From CAYLNM01 sp964385045 (GTDB taxonomy: Bacteria > Planctomycetota > Phycisphaerae > Phycisphaerales > SM1A02): 8,041 nucleotides of DNA. The DNA lies in contig CAYLNM010000184.1 of assembly GCA_964385045.1 (NCBI GenBank), positions 1 to 8,041 on the forward strand, written 5' to 3'. Of this stretch, positions 1 to 6,777 are shown piece by piece. Below the pieces are notes generated by a model. It searched no databases and had not been told where the DNA came from. It was given only the letters and a program-made list of their open reading frames with translations. The stretch's first letter is position 1. Every line of letters starts with the position of its first letter. The translations under genes and the position numbers were made by a program.

Positions 1-204
1 GCCCTCGCCGCCCACATCCCCCGCCCCGGCCGACACGCCCGGCGTCTCCACGGCCGGGTCGCCACCGGCATCTCCGCCGGCGCCGACGCCGCCGCCACTG
101 CCCCCGCCGCCATCGTCCGCATGGCCCCCCGCGCACCCCGTCCGCGGATCCTCCAGCGCGTCACCCTCGCGCCGCTCCCCACGCTCCTCCGCCGCCTCGC
201 TCAC
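1..204 (-). CDS. N-terminus of an unidentified protein, coupled to the SNF2 helicase (partial)
   Basis: An open frame of 68 codons starts at a GTG (204-202) that overlaps the helicase stop codon in a GTGA junction and has no stop before the window edge. A good Shine-Dalgarno sequence, GGAGGAG, lies inside the last helicase codons, 5 nt before the GTG, and supports this start. The visible protein begins MSEAAEERGERREGD and continues as a Gly/Ala/Asp/Glu-rich stretch of low complexity, probably a disordered leader; no domain can be recognised. Third positions are mostly G or C, though somewhat less so than in the helicase. In bacteria, DUF3670-type SNF2 genes are often followed by a gene for a SWIM zinc-finger protein. 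The position fits that, but the identity is inference because the folded part lies outside the window. The alternative is that this is non-coding GC-rich sequence that happens to be open. Confidence 0.55.
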   Translation of the reverse strand, partial: MSEAAEERGERREGDALEDPRTGCAGGHADDGGGGSGGGVGAGGDAGGDPAVETPGVSAGAGDVGGEG

Positions 205-3200
205 GGCATCTCCTCCACCGCCTCGCCGCGCAACGTCAGCAGGTCGCGCAGCTGCATCGTGGAGAGCTCCGTGAGCCAGTCCTCGCCGTGGCCGATGATG
301 TTCTCCGCGAGCTCGGTCTTCCGCTCGATCATGCGGTCGATCCGCTCCTCGAGCGTGCCCTCGCAGATGAACTTGTGGACCTGCACCGTCCGCGTCTGGC
401 CGATGCGGAACGCGCGGTCCGTCGCCTGGTTCTCGACCGCCGGGTTCCACCAGCGGTCGAAGTGGAAGACGTGATTCGCCGCGGTGAGGTTGAGGCCGAT
501 GCCGCCCGCCCGCAGGCTGAGGACGAAGATCGGCGGGGCCTCGCCCTCCTCCTGGAACCGGTCCACCATCTCCTGCCGCCGCGTCGCCGGCGTGCCGCCG
601 TGCAGGAAGAGCACGTCGGTGTCGAGCTCGTGCCGCATCATCGACACGAGCATCTCGCCCATGCGGCGGAACTGCGTGAAGACCAGGGCCCGGTGCCCGG
701 CCGAGAGGACCTCGTCCATCATCTCGACGATGCGGCGGCACTTGCCCGAGCGGGCCGCGAGGGTGGCCGGCGGCGGGATCGCCGCGTCCTTGCCCATCGC
801 CTGCACCGGGTGGTTGCAGATCTGCTTCAGCCGCACCAGCGTCGAGAGGACGAGCCCGCGCCGCTTGATGCCCTCGGCCCGGCCGACCTCGCCCAGCATC
901 TCCTCGACCGTGCGCTCGTACAGCGACGCCTGCTCCGGCGTGAGGACCGCGTACTCGCGGGTCGTGACGCAGCTCGGCAGGTCGTCGATCACGCTGCGGT
1001 CGGTCTTGACCCGCCGCAGGATGAAGGGCCGCACCAGCGATCGCAGCTGCTCGGCCCGCCGGCCGTCGCGGTGACGCTCGATCGGCACCGCGAACGTGCG
1101 CCGGAACTCGCCCTGCGGCCCGAGGTAGCCGGGATTGCAGAACTCCATGATCGACCACAGCTCGCTGAGGCGGTTCTCCACCGGCGTGCCGGTGAGGGCG
1201 ATCCGCCGCCGCGTGCGCAGGGCCCGGATCGTCGCCGTCTGCTTCGTCGGCGGGTTCTTGATGTACTGCGCCTCGTCGAGGACGACGCGGTGGAAGTCGG
1301 CCTGCAGCAGCGTGTCGCGGTCGCGGCTCAGCAGCGTGTACGTCGTGATCACGACGTCGAACTCGTTCACGAGCGACAGGAACCGCTCGCCCACCGGCCG
1401 CTCGGGACCGTGCTGCACGTGCACGCGAATCGACGGCGCGAACCGCGAGATCTCGCGCCGCCAGTTGCTCACCACGCTCGTGGGGACGATCAGGAGCGTC
1501 GGGCCGGGCGACTCGCCCAGCCGCTCGCGCTCGTGCTGCAGCAGCGCGATGAGCTGGATCGTCTTGCCGAGGCCCATGTCGTCGGCGAGGCACGCCCCGA
1601 GGCCCATGCGGTCGAGGAACGCGAGCCACGAGAGGCCGGCGGCCTGGTACGGCCGGAGCTCGCCCTGGAAGCCGTCGGGCTGGTCGAGGTGCGGCATCCG
1701 CGAGGTGTCGACCGAGCCCTCGAGCAGGTCGGCGACCCAGCCGCTGGCGTCGATCCCCTGCACCGGAAGGCCGCCGCGGGCGCCGCCGGCCAGCCGGACC
1801 GCCTCGAGCAGGCTCATCTCGCCCTCGCCGCCGTCGTCGAGCAGCTCCTTGGCCTCGGCCACCTCCTCGGCCCGCAGCTCGACCCATCGGCCGCGCAGCC
1901 GCACGAGGGCCGCCCCGCCGCCCGCCTGCTCGGCGAGGGCCCGAACGTCGTCGGCCGAGAGAACGCGGTCGCCGATGGCGATCCGCCAGCGGAAGTGCAC
2001 GAGGGACGCGAGACCCAGCTCGGGCTTGCTCTCGCCGCCGCCGCCGGTGCCGCCCGAAGGCGTGACCTCGAGCCGGGCGGTCAGCCGCGCCTCCTCCGAG
2101 CCCCACCAGCCGGGGGCGATCACGTCGATGCCCGACTCGCGAAGCAGCCCCGCGAACTCGGCGAGGAATCGATGGGCCTCCGCGGTGGGCAGGTCCAGCG
2201 TCGCGGGATGCGTCTCGGCCAGCATCGACTCCAGCGGCGGGAAGACGCGGGCCGCGCGGCCGAGCTCGGCCACGAGGAACTCCTCGGGGTGCCGCTCGCC
2301 CGCCCCGAGCAGGGCCGCGGCCTCGGCCGGGTCCGCCCACAGCCGCTCGGCGGCGACCTCGACGTCGCGGCCCGCGAGCGAGCACGTCAGCCGCCACTGC
2401 ACGCGGTCCTGGGCCGGCGAGACGTCCTCGGGGACCGACTCCTCGTCGGGCTCGGTGAGCCGCAGCACGAGGCGCAGACCCTCCTGGTCGCGGGTGGGCA
2501 CGAGGACGCCGAGCCAGTCGGCGACCGACCGCATCAGGGCCGTGGCCCCGTCGTCGCGGCGGGCCACGCCGGCGTCGCGGCCGAGCAGCCCCGCCAGCCA
2601 CGCCACGTGCGGGTCGGCCTGCGGGTCGCGGCCCGCGAGGGCGGCGTCGTAGTCGTCCGCGACGAGGACCTGCCGCACGCGGGCGTCGACCATCGAGCCG
2701 AGGGCCTCCTCCAGCACCGCCCACGGACGGCCGCCGCGGGCGTCCACCGCGGCCCGCACCTGCGGGGGCATCGCGGCGACGAGCAGCCCGAGCCGCTCGC
2801 GGACGCCGTCGTCGTGGAGCCAGGGGTGCCAGGCGGCCCGCAGGCCGGAGCCCGACCGCTGCATCAGCGACGGGACGAACCGCTGCCCGCCGAGCAGGTC
2901 CTCGGCGAGCTGGGCGACCGCGTACCACCACGGCAGGCCGTGGCCGACGAGGACGCCGGCGTCGCCCGCGGCCTCCTCGGCGCCCTCGAGCCGCAGCAGC
3001 AGCTCGGCCGCCGCCGCTGCGTCCACCCGCACCGCGGGCACGTCCACGGGCCGGACGGCCTCGGCCGGGTCCTCGGCGAGCCCGGCCGCCGCGACGAGCC
3101 GGTCGCTCGGGCACGGGCCGGTCGCGTCGTGGGGCAGCCGCAGCCGCAGGGCCGCGGCCCGGAGGTCGAGACCGGCGGGGTCCACCCCGACGACCTCGGC

Positions 3201-3539
3201 CACCGCCGCGGCCACCGCCTCGGGCGTCGCCACGAAGGGGTGCGGCACGGGCTCGCGGCCGGCGTCGGGCGCGGGCCGCGTGCGGGGTGGCGCCGGCGCC
3301 GCGGCCACCGCGGTGCCCGCGCCGCCGCCCTCGCCCTCGCCCTCGCCCTCGCGTTCGCCCTCGCCGTCGTCATCGACGCCGCGCTCGTCCTCGCCCCCCG
3401 CGGGGGCGTCGTCCGCGGCGATCGCCGCGCGGCCGCGCAGCCGCACCGCCGCGTCCGCGTCCTCGGCCCAGAGCCGGAGGCCGCCGGGATCGTCGCGCTG
3501 CGGATCCGCCGGAGACCAGTTGGCGTGCAGGATCAGCAT
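201..3539 (-). CDS. SNF2/HepA-family DNA-dependent ATPase with DUF3670 region
   Basis: This is a 1112-residue Swi2/Snf2 superfamily 2 ATPase, predicted to be a cytoplasmic ATP-driven double-stranded DNA translocase that remodels protein-DNA complexes or acts in repair. The C-terminal half has all the classical motifs: Walker A GLGKT (656-660, Lys659), DEAQ box (755-758), LTGTP (782-786), FTQF (954-957), SLRAGGIGLNL (1008-1018), and QATDRAFRIGQ (1038-1048) with arginines 1042 and 1045. Nothing catalytic is missing. The region near residues 440-590, with LVHFRWRIAIGD followed by LVRLRGRWVEL, matches the DUF3670 (SNF2-associated) region of bacterial HelZ-like enzymes. The N-terminus MLILHANWSP is typical of this group and supports the ATG at 3539. 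The nearest upstream GA-rich stretch lies about 15 nt away, so the ribosome site is weak. Residues about 44-75 form an acidic Gly-Glu linker. The gene lies 199 nt downstream of tRNA-Lys and overlaps the next gene by 4 nt. The ATPase family is certain; the substrate is unknown. Confidence 0.95.
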   Translation of the reverse strand: MLILHANWSPADPQRDDPGGLRLWAEDADAAVRLRGRAAIAADDAPAGGEDERGVDDDGEGEREGEGEGEGGGAGTAVAAAPAPPRTRPAPDAGREPVPHPFVATPEAVAAAVAEVVGVDPAGLDLRAAALRLRLPHDATGPCPSDRLVAAAGLAEDPAEAVRPVDVPAVRVDAAAAAELLLRLEGAEEAAGDAGVLVGHGLPWWYAVAQLAEDLLGGQRFVPSLMQRSGSGLRAAWHPWLHDDGVRERLGLLVAAMPPQVRAAVDARGGRPWAVLEEALGSMVDARVRQVLVADDYDAALAGRDPQADPHVAWLAGLLGRDAGVARRDDGATALMRSVADWLGVLVPTRDQEGLRLVLRLTEPDEESVPEDVSPAQDRVQWRLTCSLAGRDVEVAAERLWADPAEAAALLGAGERHPEEFLVAELGRAARVFPPLESMLAETHPATLDLPTAEAHRFLAEFAGLLRESGIDVIAPGWWGSEEARLTARLEVTPSGGTGGGGESKPELGLASLVHFRWRIAIGDRVLSADDVRALAEQAGGGAALVRLRGRWVELRAEEVAEAKELLDDGGEGEMSLLEAVRLAGGARGGLPVQGIDASGWVADLLEGSVDTSRMPHLDQPDGFQGELRPYQAAGLSWLAFLDRMGLGACLADDMGLGKTIQLIALLQHERERLGESPGPTLLIVPTSVVSNWRREISRFAPSIRVHVQHGPERPVGERFLSLVNEFDVVITTYTLLSRDRDTLLQADFHRVVLDEAQYIKNPPTKQTATIRALRTRRRIALTGTPVENRLSELWSIMEFCNPGYLGPQGEFRRTFAVPIERHRDGRRAEQLRSLVRPFILRRVKTDRSVIDDLPSCVTTREYAVLTPEQASLYERTVEEMLGEVGRAEGIKRRGLVLSTLVRLKQICNHPVQAMGKDAAIPPPATLAARSGKCRRIVEMMDEVLSAGHRALVFTQFRRMGEMLVSMMRHELDTDVLFLHGGTPATRRQEMVDRFQEEGEAPPIFVLSLRAGGIGLNLTAANHVFHFDRWWNPAVENQATDRAFRIGQTRTVQVHKFICEGTLEERIDRMIERKTELAENIIGHGEDWLTELSTMQLRDLLTLRGEAVEEMP
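3328..3375 (-). repeat. Hexanucleotide repeat encoding a Gly-Glu tract in the SNF2 protein
   Basis: The plus-strand unit CCCTCG occurs four times without change at 3328-3351. It is followed by degenerate copies (CGTTCG, CCCTCG, CCGTCG, TCATCG) to 3375. In the helicase frame the unit reads Gly-Glu, giving an acidic tract at about residues 58-71 within a longer Asp/Glu/Gly-rich linker. Because the unit is 6 bp, gain or loss of a copy would change linker length without shifting the frame. Confidence 0.85.
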
Positions 3540-3738
3540 GGACCCGCGGTTGGCCCTCCTCGGCCCTCGATGGCTCGCCGGCCGCCGGCCGGCCTCCTCG
3601 CCCAGGTCGTCCCCCGCGTCGCCGCCGGACCGCCCACGGCCTGCCGCGAGAGGCCTTGCCGGGCCTCACCCCCCCGCCGCCGCCCCCGCGGCCCCGCATC
3701 CGGGTCACGGTCCGGATCCCGGGCCCCGGCCCGGCACG
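3540..3738. other. Spacer between tRNA-Lys and the helicase gene
   Basis: This 199-bp stretch holds no convincing gene on either strand; long open frames across it are by-products of the base composition. It should contain the 3' end of the tRNA transcript and the leader of the helicase gene. It includes several short GC palindromes (for example around 3576-3594) and one neat hairpin at 3698-3717. I saw no clear -35/-10 pair for the helicase, which may therefore be read through from the tRNA promoter. Confidence 0.5.
3698..3717 (-). terminator. Candidate hairpin downstream of tRNA-Lys
   Basis: A perfect 6-bp inverted repeat, ATCCGG and CCGGAT, encloses an 8-nt loop and begins 22 nt past the 3' end of the tRNA on the minus strand. 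It could serve in 3' processing or termination. There is no T-tract after it on the minus strand, so it is not a canonical intrinsic terminator, and chance occurrence is possible. Confidence 0.25.
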
Positions 3739-3811
3739 TGACCGCGCTGGGACTCGAACCCAGGACCTGCCGGTTAAAAGCCGGCTGCTCTGCCAACTGA
3801 GCTACGCGGTC
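3739..3811 (-). tRNA. tRNA-Lys (anticodon UUU)
   Basis: The minus strand folds into a complete 73-nt cloverleaf. It has a 7-bp acceptor stem GACCGCG/CGCGGTC, a 4-bp D stem GCTC/GAGC with GG in its loop, a 5-bp anticodon stem GCCGG/CCGGC, a 5-nt variable loop AGGTC, and a 5-bp T stem CTGGG/CCCAG around TTCGAGT. The anticodon loop CTTTTAA places UUU at 3778-3776, so it reads lysine codons AAA and AAG. The discriminator base is A (3739). The following bases are CGT, so CCA is not encoded and must be added after transcription. It lies in the divergent region between the helicase and the lipoprotein genes. All stems pair perfectly, so it should be functional. Confidence 0.97.
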
Positions 3812-3909
3812 GGTCTCTCGGTCGGGGAAGCGGTCGAACTGCATGTGCCTCGGCGCCTTCCCCCCTCGCCCCCCTTGCCCCGCACGACCCGCGTCGAGGC
3901 AAGTCGGGC

Positions 3910-3915
3910 AGTATA
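3910..3915 (-). promoter_or_regulatory. Candidate -10 box (TATACT) for tRNA-Lys
   Basis: On the minus strand this hexamer reads TATACT, matching five of six bases of the bacterial -10 consensus, in otherwise extremely GC-rich DNA. It lies about 100 nt before the 5' end of the tRNA, which would give a leader of roughly 90 nt. At the expected -35 position (about 3933-3938) the sequence is GGGCGG, so there is no recognisable -35 box. Activity would need an unusual or activator-assisted promoter. Confidence 0.35.
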
Positions 3916-4085
3916 GACCCCGCCCGACCGGCCCGCCCCGCTGCCGACGATGCCGGCGGCCCCCCCCTCCGGCCGGCGGCTCGCCCCGGCGGACGCCGCT
4001 CGATGCGGACGCGGTCCGGGGCGTTGGCCGCGGGAACCCCTGTCGTCGGCCGAAGGTCCGCCCCGTCGCCCGCCCCGGGACGGGG

Positions 4086-4116
4086 TTCAAGTCCGGACGG
4101 CCCGGTGTCCGATAAG
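4086..4116 (+). promoter_or_regulatory. Weak candidate promoter for the lipoprotein operon
   Basis: TTCAAG (4086-4091) and GATAAG (4111-4116) form a poor sigma-70-like pair with a 19-bp spacer. The -35 matches three of six consensus bases and the -10 four of six. It is nonetheless one of very few AT-containing islands ahead of the GTG at 4182 and would give a leader of about 60 nt. The assignment is tentative. Confidence 0.25.
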
Positions 4117-4181
4117 TCGCGGACCCGGTCCCGGCGTCGCGTCTGTGCGTCGCCGCGGCCCGGCGGGACGACCTTGACCGC

Positions 4182-5636
4182 GTGAGCCAGACACTCCTCC
4201 ATCGTCGCCACCGCTCGGTGAGCCCCTGCCCCGCCGGCCGCCCGGCCGGCCGCCCCGCCGCGGACCGGCTCGCCGGACGCCGCCCCGTGGCCGTGGCCGC
4301 CCTCGCCGCTCCGCTCGCCCTCGCGGCCCTGCCGCTCGGCGGGTGCAGCCTCGGAGACGGTCCGGTCGTCCAGCACCGGGGCGGACCGCTCGCGATCGGC
4401 GGTCCGGCCGACAGCGCCGACGCGTCCGACCCAGGCGGCACGCGAACGGACGGCGACCCGGCCCGCCCCGGCGCGAGCACCCGCACCCCCGCCGTGCCCG
4501 AGGCGTCGTGGCCCGACCTCGACCGCCGCGCCGCGGCCGAGCCCCCGCGCTTCCCCGAGCAGCGGACCTGGCCCCTCGACCCCGAGGACGCCCGCGACGC
4601 CGCCGGCGACCCGCCCGCCCCCGGCAACGACTCCTTCGATCAGGTCGCGGGCCTGTGGGGGCGCGTCTACGACGGCCCGCCGCTCGGCCGCGAGCGGTTC
4701 GACGGCAGCGCCACGCTCACGCAGGTCACCGACTCGACCGTCGGCTTCACGATCTCGCCCGACGTGAGCCGCGACGGCCGCATGCTCGTCTTCGCCTCCG
4801 ACCAGCACGGCTCGGCCCCGGACATCTACGTCCGCCGCGTCGAGGGCTCGACGATCACCCGCATCACGCACGACGCGGCCCGCGACTGGATGCCGACCTT
4901 CAGCCCCGACGCGAGCGAGATCGCCTTCGCGTCCAACCGCGAGGGCACCTTCGACATCTACGTGGTGCCCACCGCGGGCGGCCCGCCCACGCGGCTCACG
5001 CACCACGAGGACGATGCGCTGCATCCCACGTTCTCCCCCGACGGCCGGCGGGTGGCGTACTGCCGCCTCAACTCGCGCACCGACCGCTGGGAGATCTGGA
5101 TGGTCGACCGCGACACCGGCCGCGAGACGCTGCTGCACTACGGCATGTTCCCCGAGTGGAACCCCGACCCGGCCCGCCCGTCGATCGTCTTCCAGCAGGC
5201 CCGGGCCCGCGGCGCCCGCTTCTACGGCGTGTGGACGATCGACCTGATCGACGGCGAGGCCTCGGCCCCGACCGAGATCGCCTCCGCCGCCAACTACGCC
5301 TGCATGCACCCCACCTGGTCGCCCGACGGCACCCGCATCGCGTTCGTCGCGGTGCCGGAGCAGGAGCTCGGCGGCACCAGGCCCCGGCTCGGCGATGTGT
5401 GGGTGATCGGCATCGACGGCCGCGAGCGGCGGCAGCTGACCCTCGGCGGCGCGTTCAACATGCAGCCCTCGTGGTCGCGCGACGGCACGATCTTCTTCAC
5501 CAGCGATCGCGACGGCACGGACAACATCTGGGCCCTGCGCGACCCGTCCACCCTCACCGGCGGCGCGTCCGAGCGGCTCACCGGCGTGGATCCGGCCGAC
5601 GCCGAGGCCGGTGCCGACGCGGGACGCGGGCGGTGA
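4182..5636 (+). CDS. TolB-like six-bladed beta-propeller lipoprotein
   Basis: The 484-residue product has an Arg-rich start, a hydrophobic stretch at about 36-52 and a lipobox L-G-G-C with the acceptor Cys at 55, so it should be exported and lipid-anchored. Residues 56-165 are Pro/Ala/Asp-rich and probably disordered. From about 180 to 455 come PD40/WD40-like repeats of the TolB type, marked by SPDVSRDG (192), FSPDAS (240), FSPDG (284), a degenerate copy WNPDP (326), WSPDG (379) and WSRDG (431), consistent with six blades. No protease or other enzymatic domain follows, so a scaffold or binding role in the envelope is likely. The usual Tol-Pal neighbours are absent, so it should not be called tolB. 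The GTG at 4182 gives a long n-region; GTG at 4218 (residue 13) would give a more usual signal peptide. Neither has a clear ribosome site. The stop overlaps the next gene by 4 nt. Confidence 0.88.
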   Translation: MSQTLLHRRHRSVSPCPAGRPAGRPAADRLAGRRPVAVAALAAPLALAALPLGGCSLGDGPVVQHRGGPLAIGGPADSADASDPGGTRTDGDPARPGASTRTPAVPEASWPDLDRRAAAEPPRFPEQRTWPLDPEDARDAAGDPPAPGNDSFDQVAGLWGRVYDGPPLGRERFDGSATLTQVTDSTVGFTISPDVSRDGRMLVFASDQHGSAPDIYVRRVEGSTITRITHDAARDWMPTFSPDASEIAFASNREGTFDIYVVPTAGGPPTRLTHHEDDALHPTFSPDGRRVAYCRLNSRTDRWEIWMVDRDTGRETLLHYGMFPEWNPDPARPSIVFQQARARGARFYGVWTIDLIDGEASAPTEIASAANYACMHPTWSPDGTRIAFVAVPEQELGGTRPRLGDVWVIGIDGRERRQLTLGGAFNMQPSWSRDGTIFFTSDRDGTDNIWALRDPSTLTGGASERLTGVDPADAEAGADAGRGR

Positions 5637-6403
5637 CGCATCGCCGGACGATCCATGCGGCGCGCCGCGGGCACGGTCGCCGCGCCGCCGCCGCCATCGC
5701 CGCCGGCGCCGCCACCGCGCTCGCCCTCGCCACCGGCAGCGGCTGCGCGACCGAGGAGCGGCTCGGCACGCCGGTCCTGCACGCGGCGCCGTACGAGCAG
5801 CCGGTGCGCTGGGCCGTCGTCCCCCTGCTCAACGAGTCCGGCACCTCGGTCGCGGACCCCCTCCGCATCGCCGACGCGGTGCAGGCCGAGGTCGACGCGA
5901 TCGACGGCGTGGACGCGATCCCGGTCGACCGCGTGATCGTCGCGATGCGGGCCGAGGAGCTGCCGCGCATCACCAGCGCCTACGACGCCCAGCGGCTCAT
6001 GCGGGCCCTCGGGGCCGACGGCCTCGTGGTGGGCACGATCACCGCGTGGAATCCGTACCGGCCGATGACGCTCGGCCTCGCCCTCGAGCTGCACGTCCGC
6101 GAGTCGGCCTCGAGCCACCACGTGGACCCGTGGGCGATCACCACCAGCCCGAGCGACGACGGGACGAACCTCGGCACCGTCGGACCGCCCGGTCCGGTCG
6201 CCGCGGCCTCCCGCGTGTTCGATGCGGCCGACCACCGGGTCCTCAAGTGGGTCCGGGAGTATGCCGATGCGAGACACGTCCCGGACGACGGCTTCCGGCG
6301 CGACATCTACCACGTGAGCATGGACCGCTACGCCCGCTTCGCGGCGTGGCGCATGCTCGGCTCGCTCCTCGGTCGCGAACGCCTGCGGCTCGCCGGCCTG
6401 TGA
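5633..6403 (+). CDS. Probable lipoprotein with LpoB/CsgG-like alpha/beta domain
   Basis: The start is the GTG at 5633, which overlaps the previous stop in a GTGA junction and gives a 256-residue protein. The frame is open far upstream, but that part only shadows the TolB-like gene. The N-terminus has many Arg/His residues, an Ala-rich hydrophobic stretch (18-33) and GSGC with Cys38, a somewhat weak lipobox because position -3 is Gly. Residues 58-155 run as strand-helix-strand, with AVVPLLNESGT (61-71), a helix after DPLRIADAV, then ALGADGLVVGTIT (125-137). This resembles the periplasmic domain of LpoB, CsgG and the TolB N-terminus; the likeness is in pattern only. The C-terminal part (about 195-250) holds RRDIYHVSMDRYARFAAW, predicted helical and of unknown role. 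It probably works with the adjacent propeller lipoprotein in the envelope. That it is a real gene is firm; the function is not. Confidence 0.8.
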   Translation: MTHRRTIHAARRGHGRRAAAAIAAGAATALALATGSGCATEERLGTPVLHAAPYEQPVRWAVVPLLNESGTSVADPLRIADAVQAEVDAIDGVDAIPVDRVIVAMRAEELPRITSAYDAQRLMRALGADGLVVGTITAWNPYRPMTLGLALELHVRESASSHHVDPWAITTSPSDDGTNLGTVGPPGPVAAASRVFDAADHRVLKWVREYADARHVPDDGFRRDIYHVSMDRYARFAAWRMLGSLLGRERLRLAGL

Positions 6404-6429
6404 CCCGACATCCGAAGACGAGAGCGAAG

Positions 6430-6711
6430 ATGGCCGACCCCGTCGCCCCGTGCCCGCCCAGCCGCTACCGCGTCGTCGCCGACGACGGCCGCGAGCGCTG
6501 GAGCTTCCGCTTCGAGCCCGGCGACCGCGCCGCCGCCGCCGGGGCGATCGCCGAGGCGGTCGCGGAGGGACGCCTGCCGCGCGAGGCGGGCGCGGCCCTT
6601 CGGCGCCACGTGGCCTGGACCGCCCTGCCCGGCGTCCTCGTCGAGCCCAAGCCGGTCCGCGTGGCCGGGACGACCGTGACGATCTTTCGCGACGCCCGGC
6701 CGGCGTCCTGA
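6430..6711 (+). CDS. Small protein of unknown function (93 residues)
   Basis: I do not recognise this family. With the ATG at 6430 the product is 93 residues; a purine-rich stretch (GACGAGAGCGAAG) precedes it. An in-frame GTG at 6400 overlaps the previous stop in the same GTGA manner as the junction at 5633 and would give 103 residues starting MTRHPKTRAKM, so the start is uncertain. The protein has no signal peptide or membrane segment. It looks like a small cytoplasmic alpha/beta fold: strands around 12-30 (YRVVADDG, RWSFRFEP), an Ala-rich amphipathic helix at about 32-62, and strands at 68-87 (GVLVEP, TTVTIFRD). Third positions are strongly G/C, as expected for a real gene here. It follows the lipoprotein by 26 nt (or overlaps it) and is probably co-transcribed with it. 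Confidence 0.65.
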   Translation: MADPVAPCPPSRYRVVADDGRERWSFRFEPGDRAAAAGAIAEAVAEGRLPREAGAALRRHVAWTALPGVLVEPKPVRVAGTTVTIFRDARPAS

Positions 6712-6731
6712 CCTCCACCTCCTCGCCGGAC

Positions 6732-6756
6732 GGGATCGAGCCCGGCCGCCGATCCC
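6732..6756 (+). terminator. Candidate hairpin before xerC
   Basis: In the 66-nt gap between the small gene and xerC, GGGATCG (6732-6738) and CGATCCC (6750-6756) form a perfect 7-bp stem with an 11-nt GC-rich loop. It could separate the two transcription units or shape the xerC leader, ending 21 nt before the xerC start. There is no T-tract, so intrinsic termination is doubtful. Confidence 0.3.
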
Positions 6757-6777
6757 CCGCGGGACCCCGACAGACCC

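Larger units (their letters stand above)
3812..4181. other. Divergent intergenic region between tRNA-Lys and the lipoprotein genes
   Basis: This 370-bp stretch separates the leftward tRNA/helicase unit from the rightward lipoprotein unit. Short open frames exist on both strands, but none has a recognisable protein, a ribosome site or a plausible domain. Two AT-richer islands stand out: AGTATAGA near 3910, which reads TATACT on the minus strand, and TTCAAG...GATAAG at 4086-4116 on the plus strand. Both are listed as weak promoter candidates. C-runs occur at about 3859-3877 and 3960-3967. No riboswitch or classical operator was recognised. Confidence 0.55.

Noticed and set aside
201..3539. SNF2 helicase as part of a DISARM-type or other defence island
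   Set aside because: No methyltransferase, nuclease, DUF1998 or other defence gene is visible, and the DUF3670 architecture fits the general HelZ-like group better.
288..3800. A 1170-codon open frame on the plus strand opposite the SNF2 gene
   Set aside because: The helicase with all its motifs is on the minus strand. The antisense frame is stop-free because of extreme G/C third positions; its product is Arg/His/Pro-rich with no domain and it also runs through the tRNA.
4078..4100. A second tRNA suggested by the T-arm-like GGTTCAAGTCC
   Set aside because: The flanking bases do not form a T stem, and no anticodon arm or acceptor stem can be built around it.
3774..5309. Long minus-strand open frame opposite the TolB-like gene
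   Set aside because: It lies antisense to a clear PD40 propeller gene and runs into the tRNA; the composition is that of a GC shadow.
4343..5632. Upstream extension of the second lipoprotein frame
   Set aside because: The upstream part is Arg/Pro/His-rich and overlaps the TolB-like gene in another frame. The signal peptide and GTGA overlap mark the true start at 5633.
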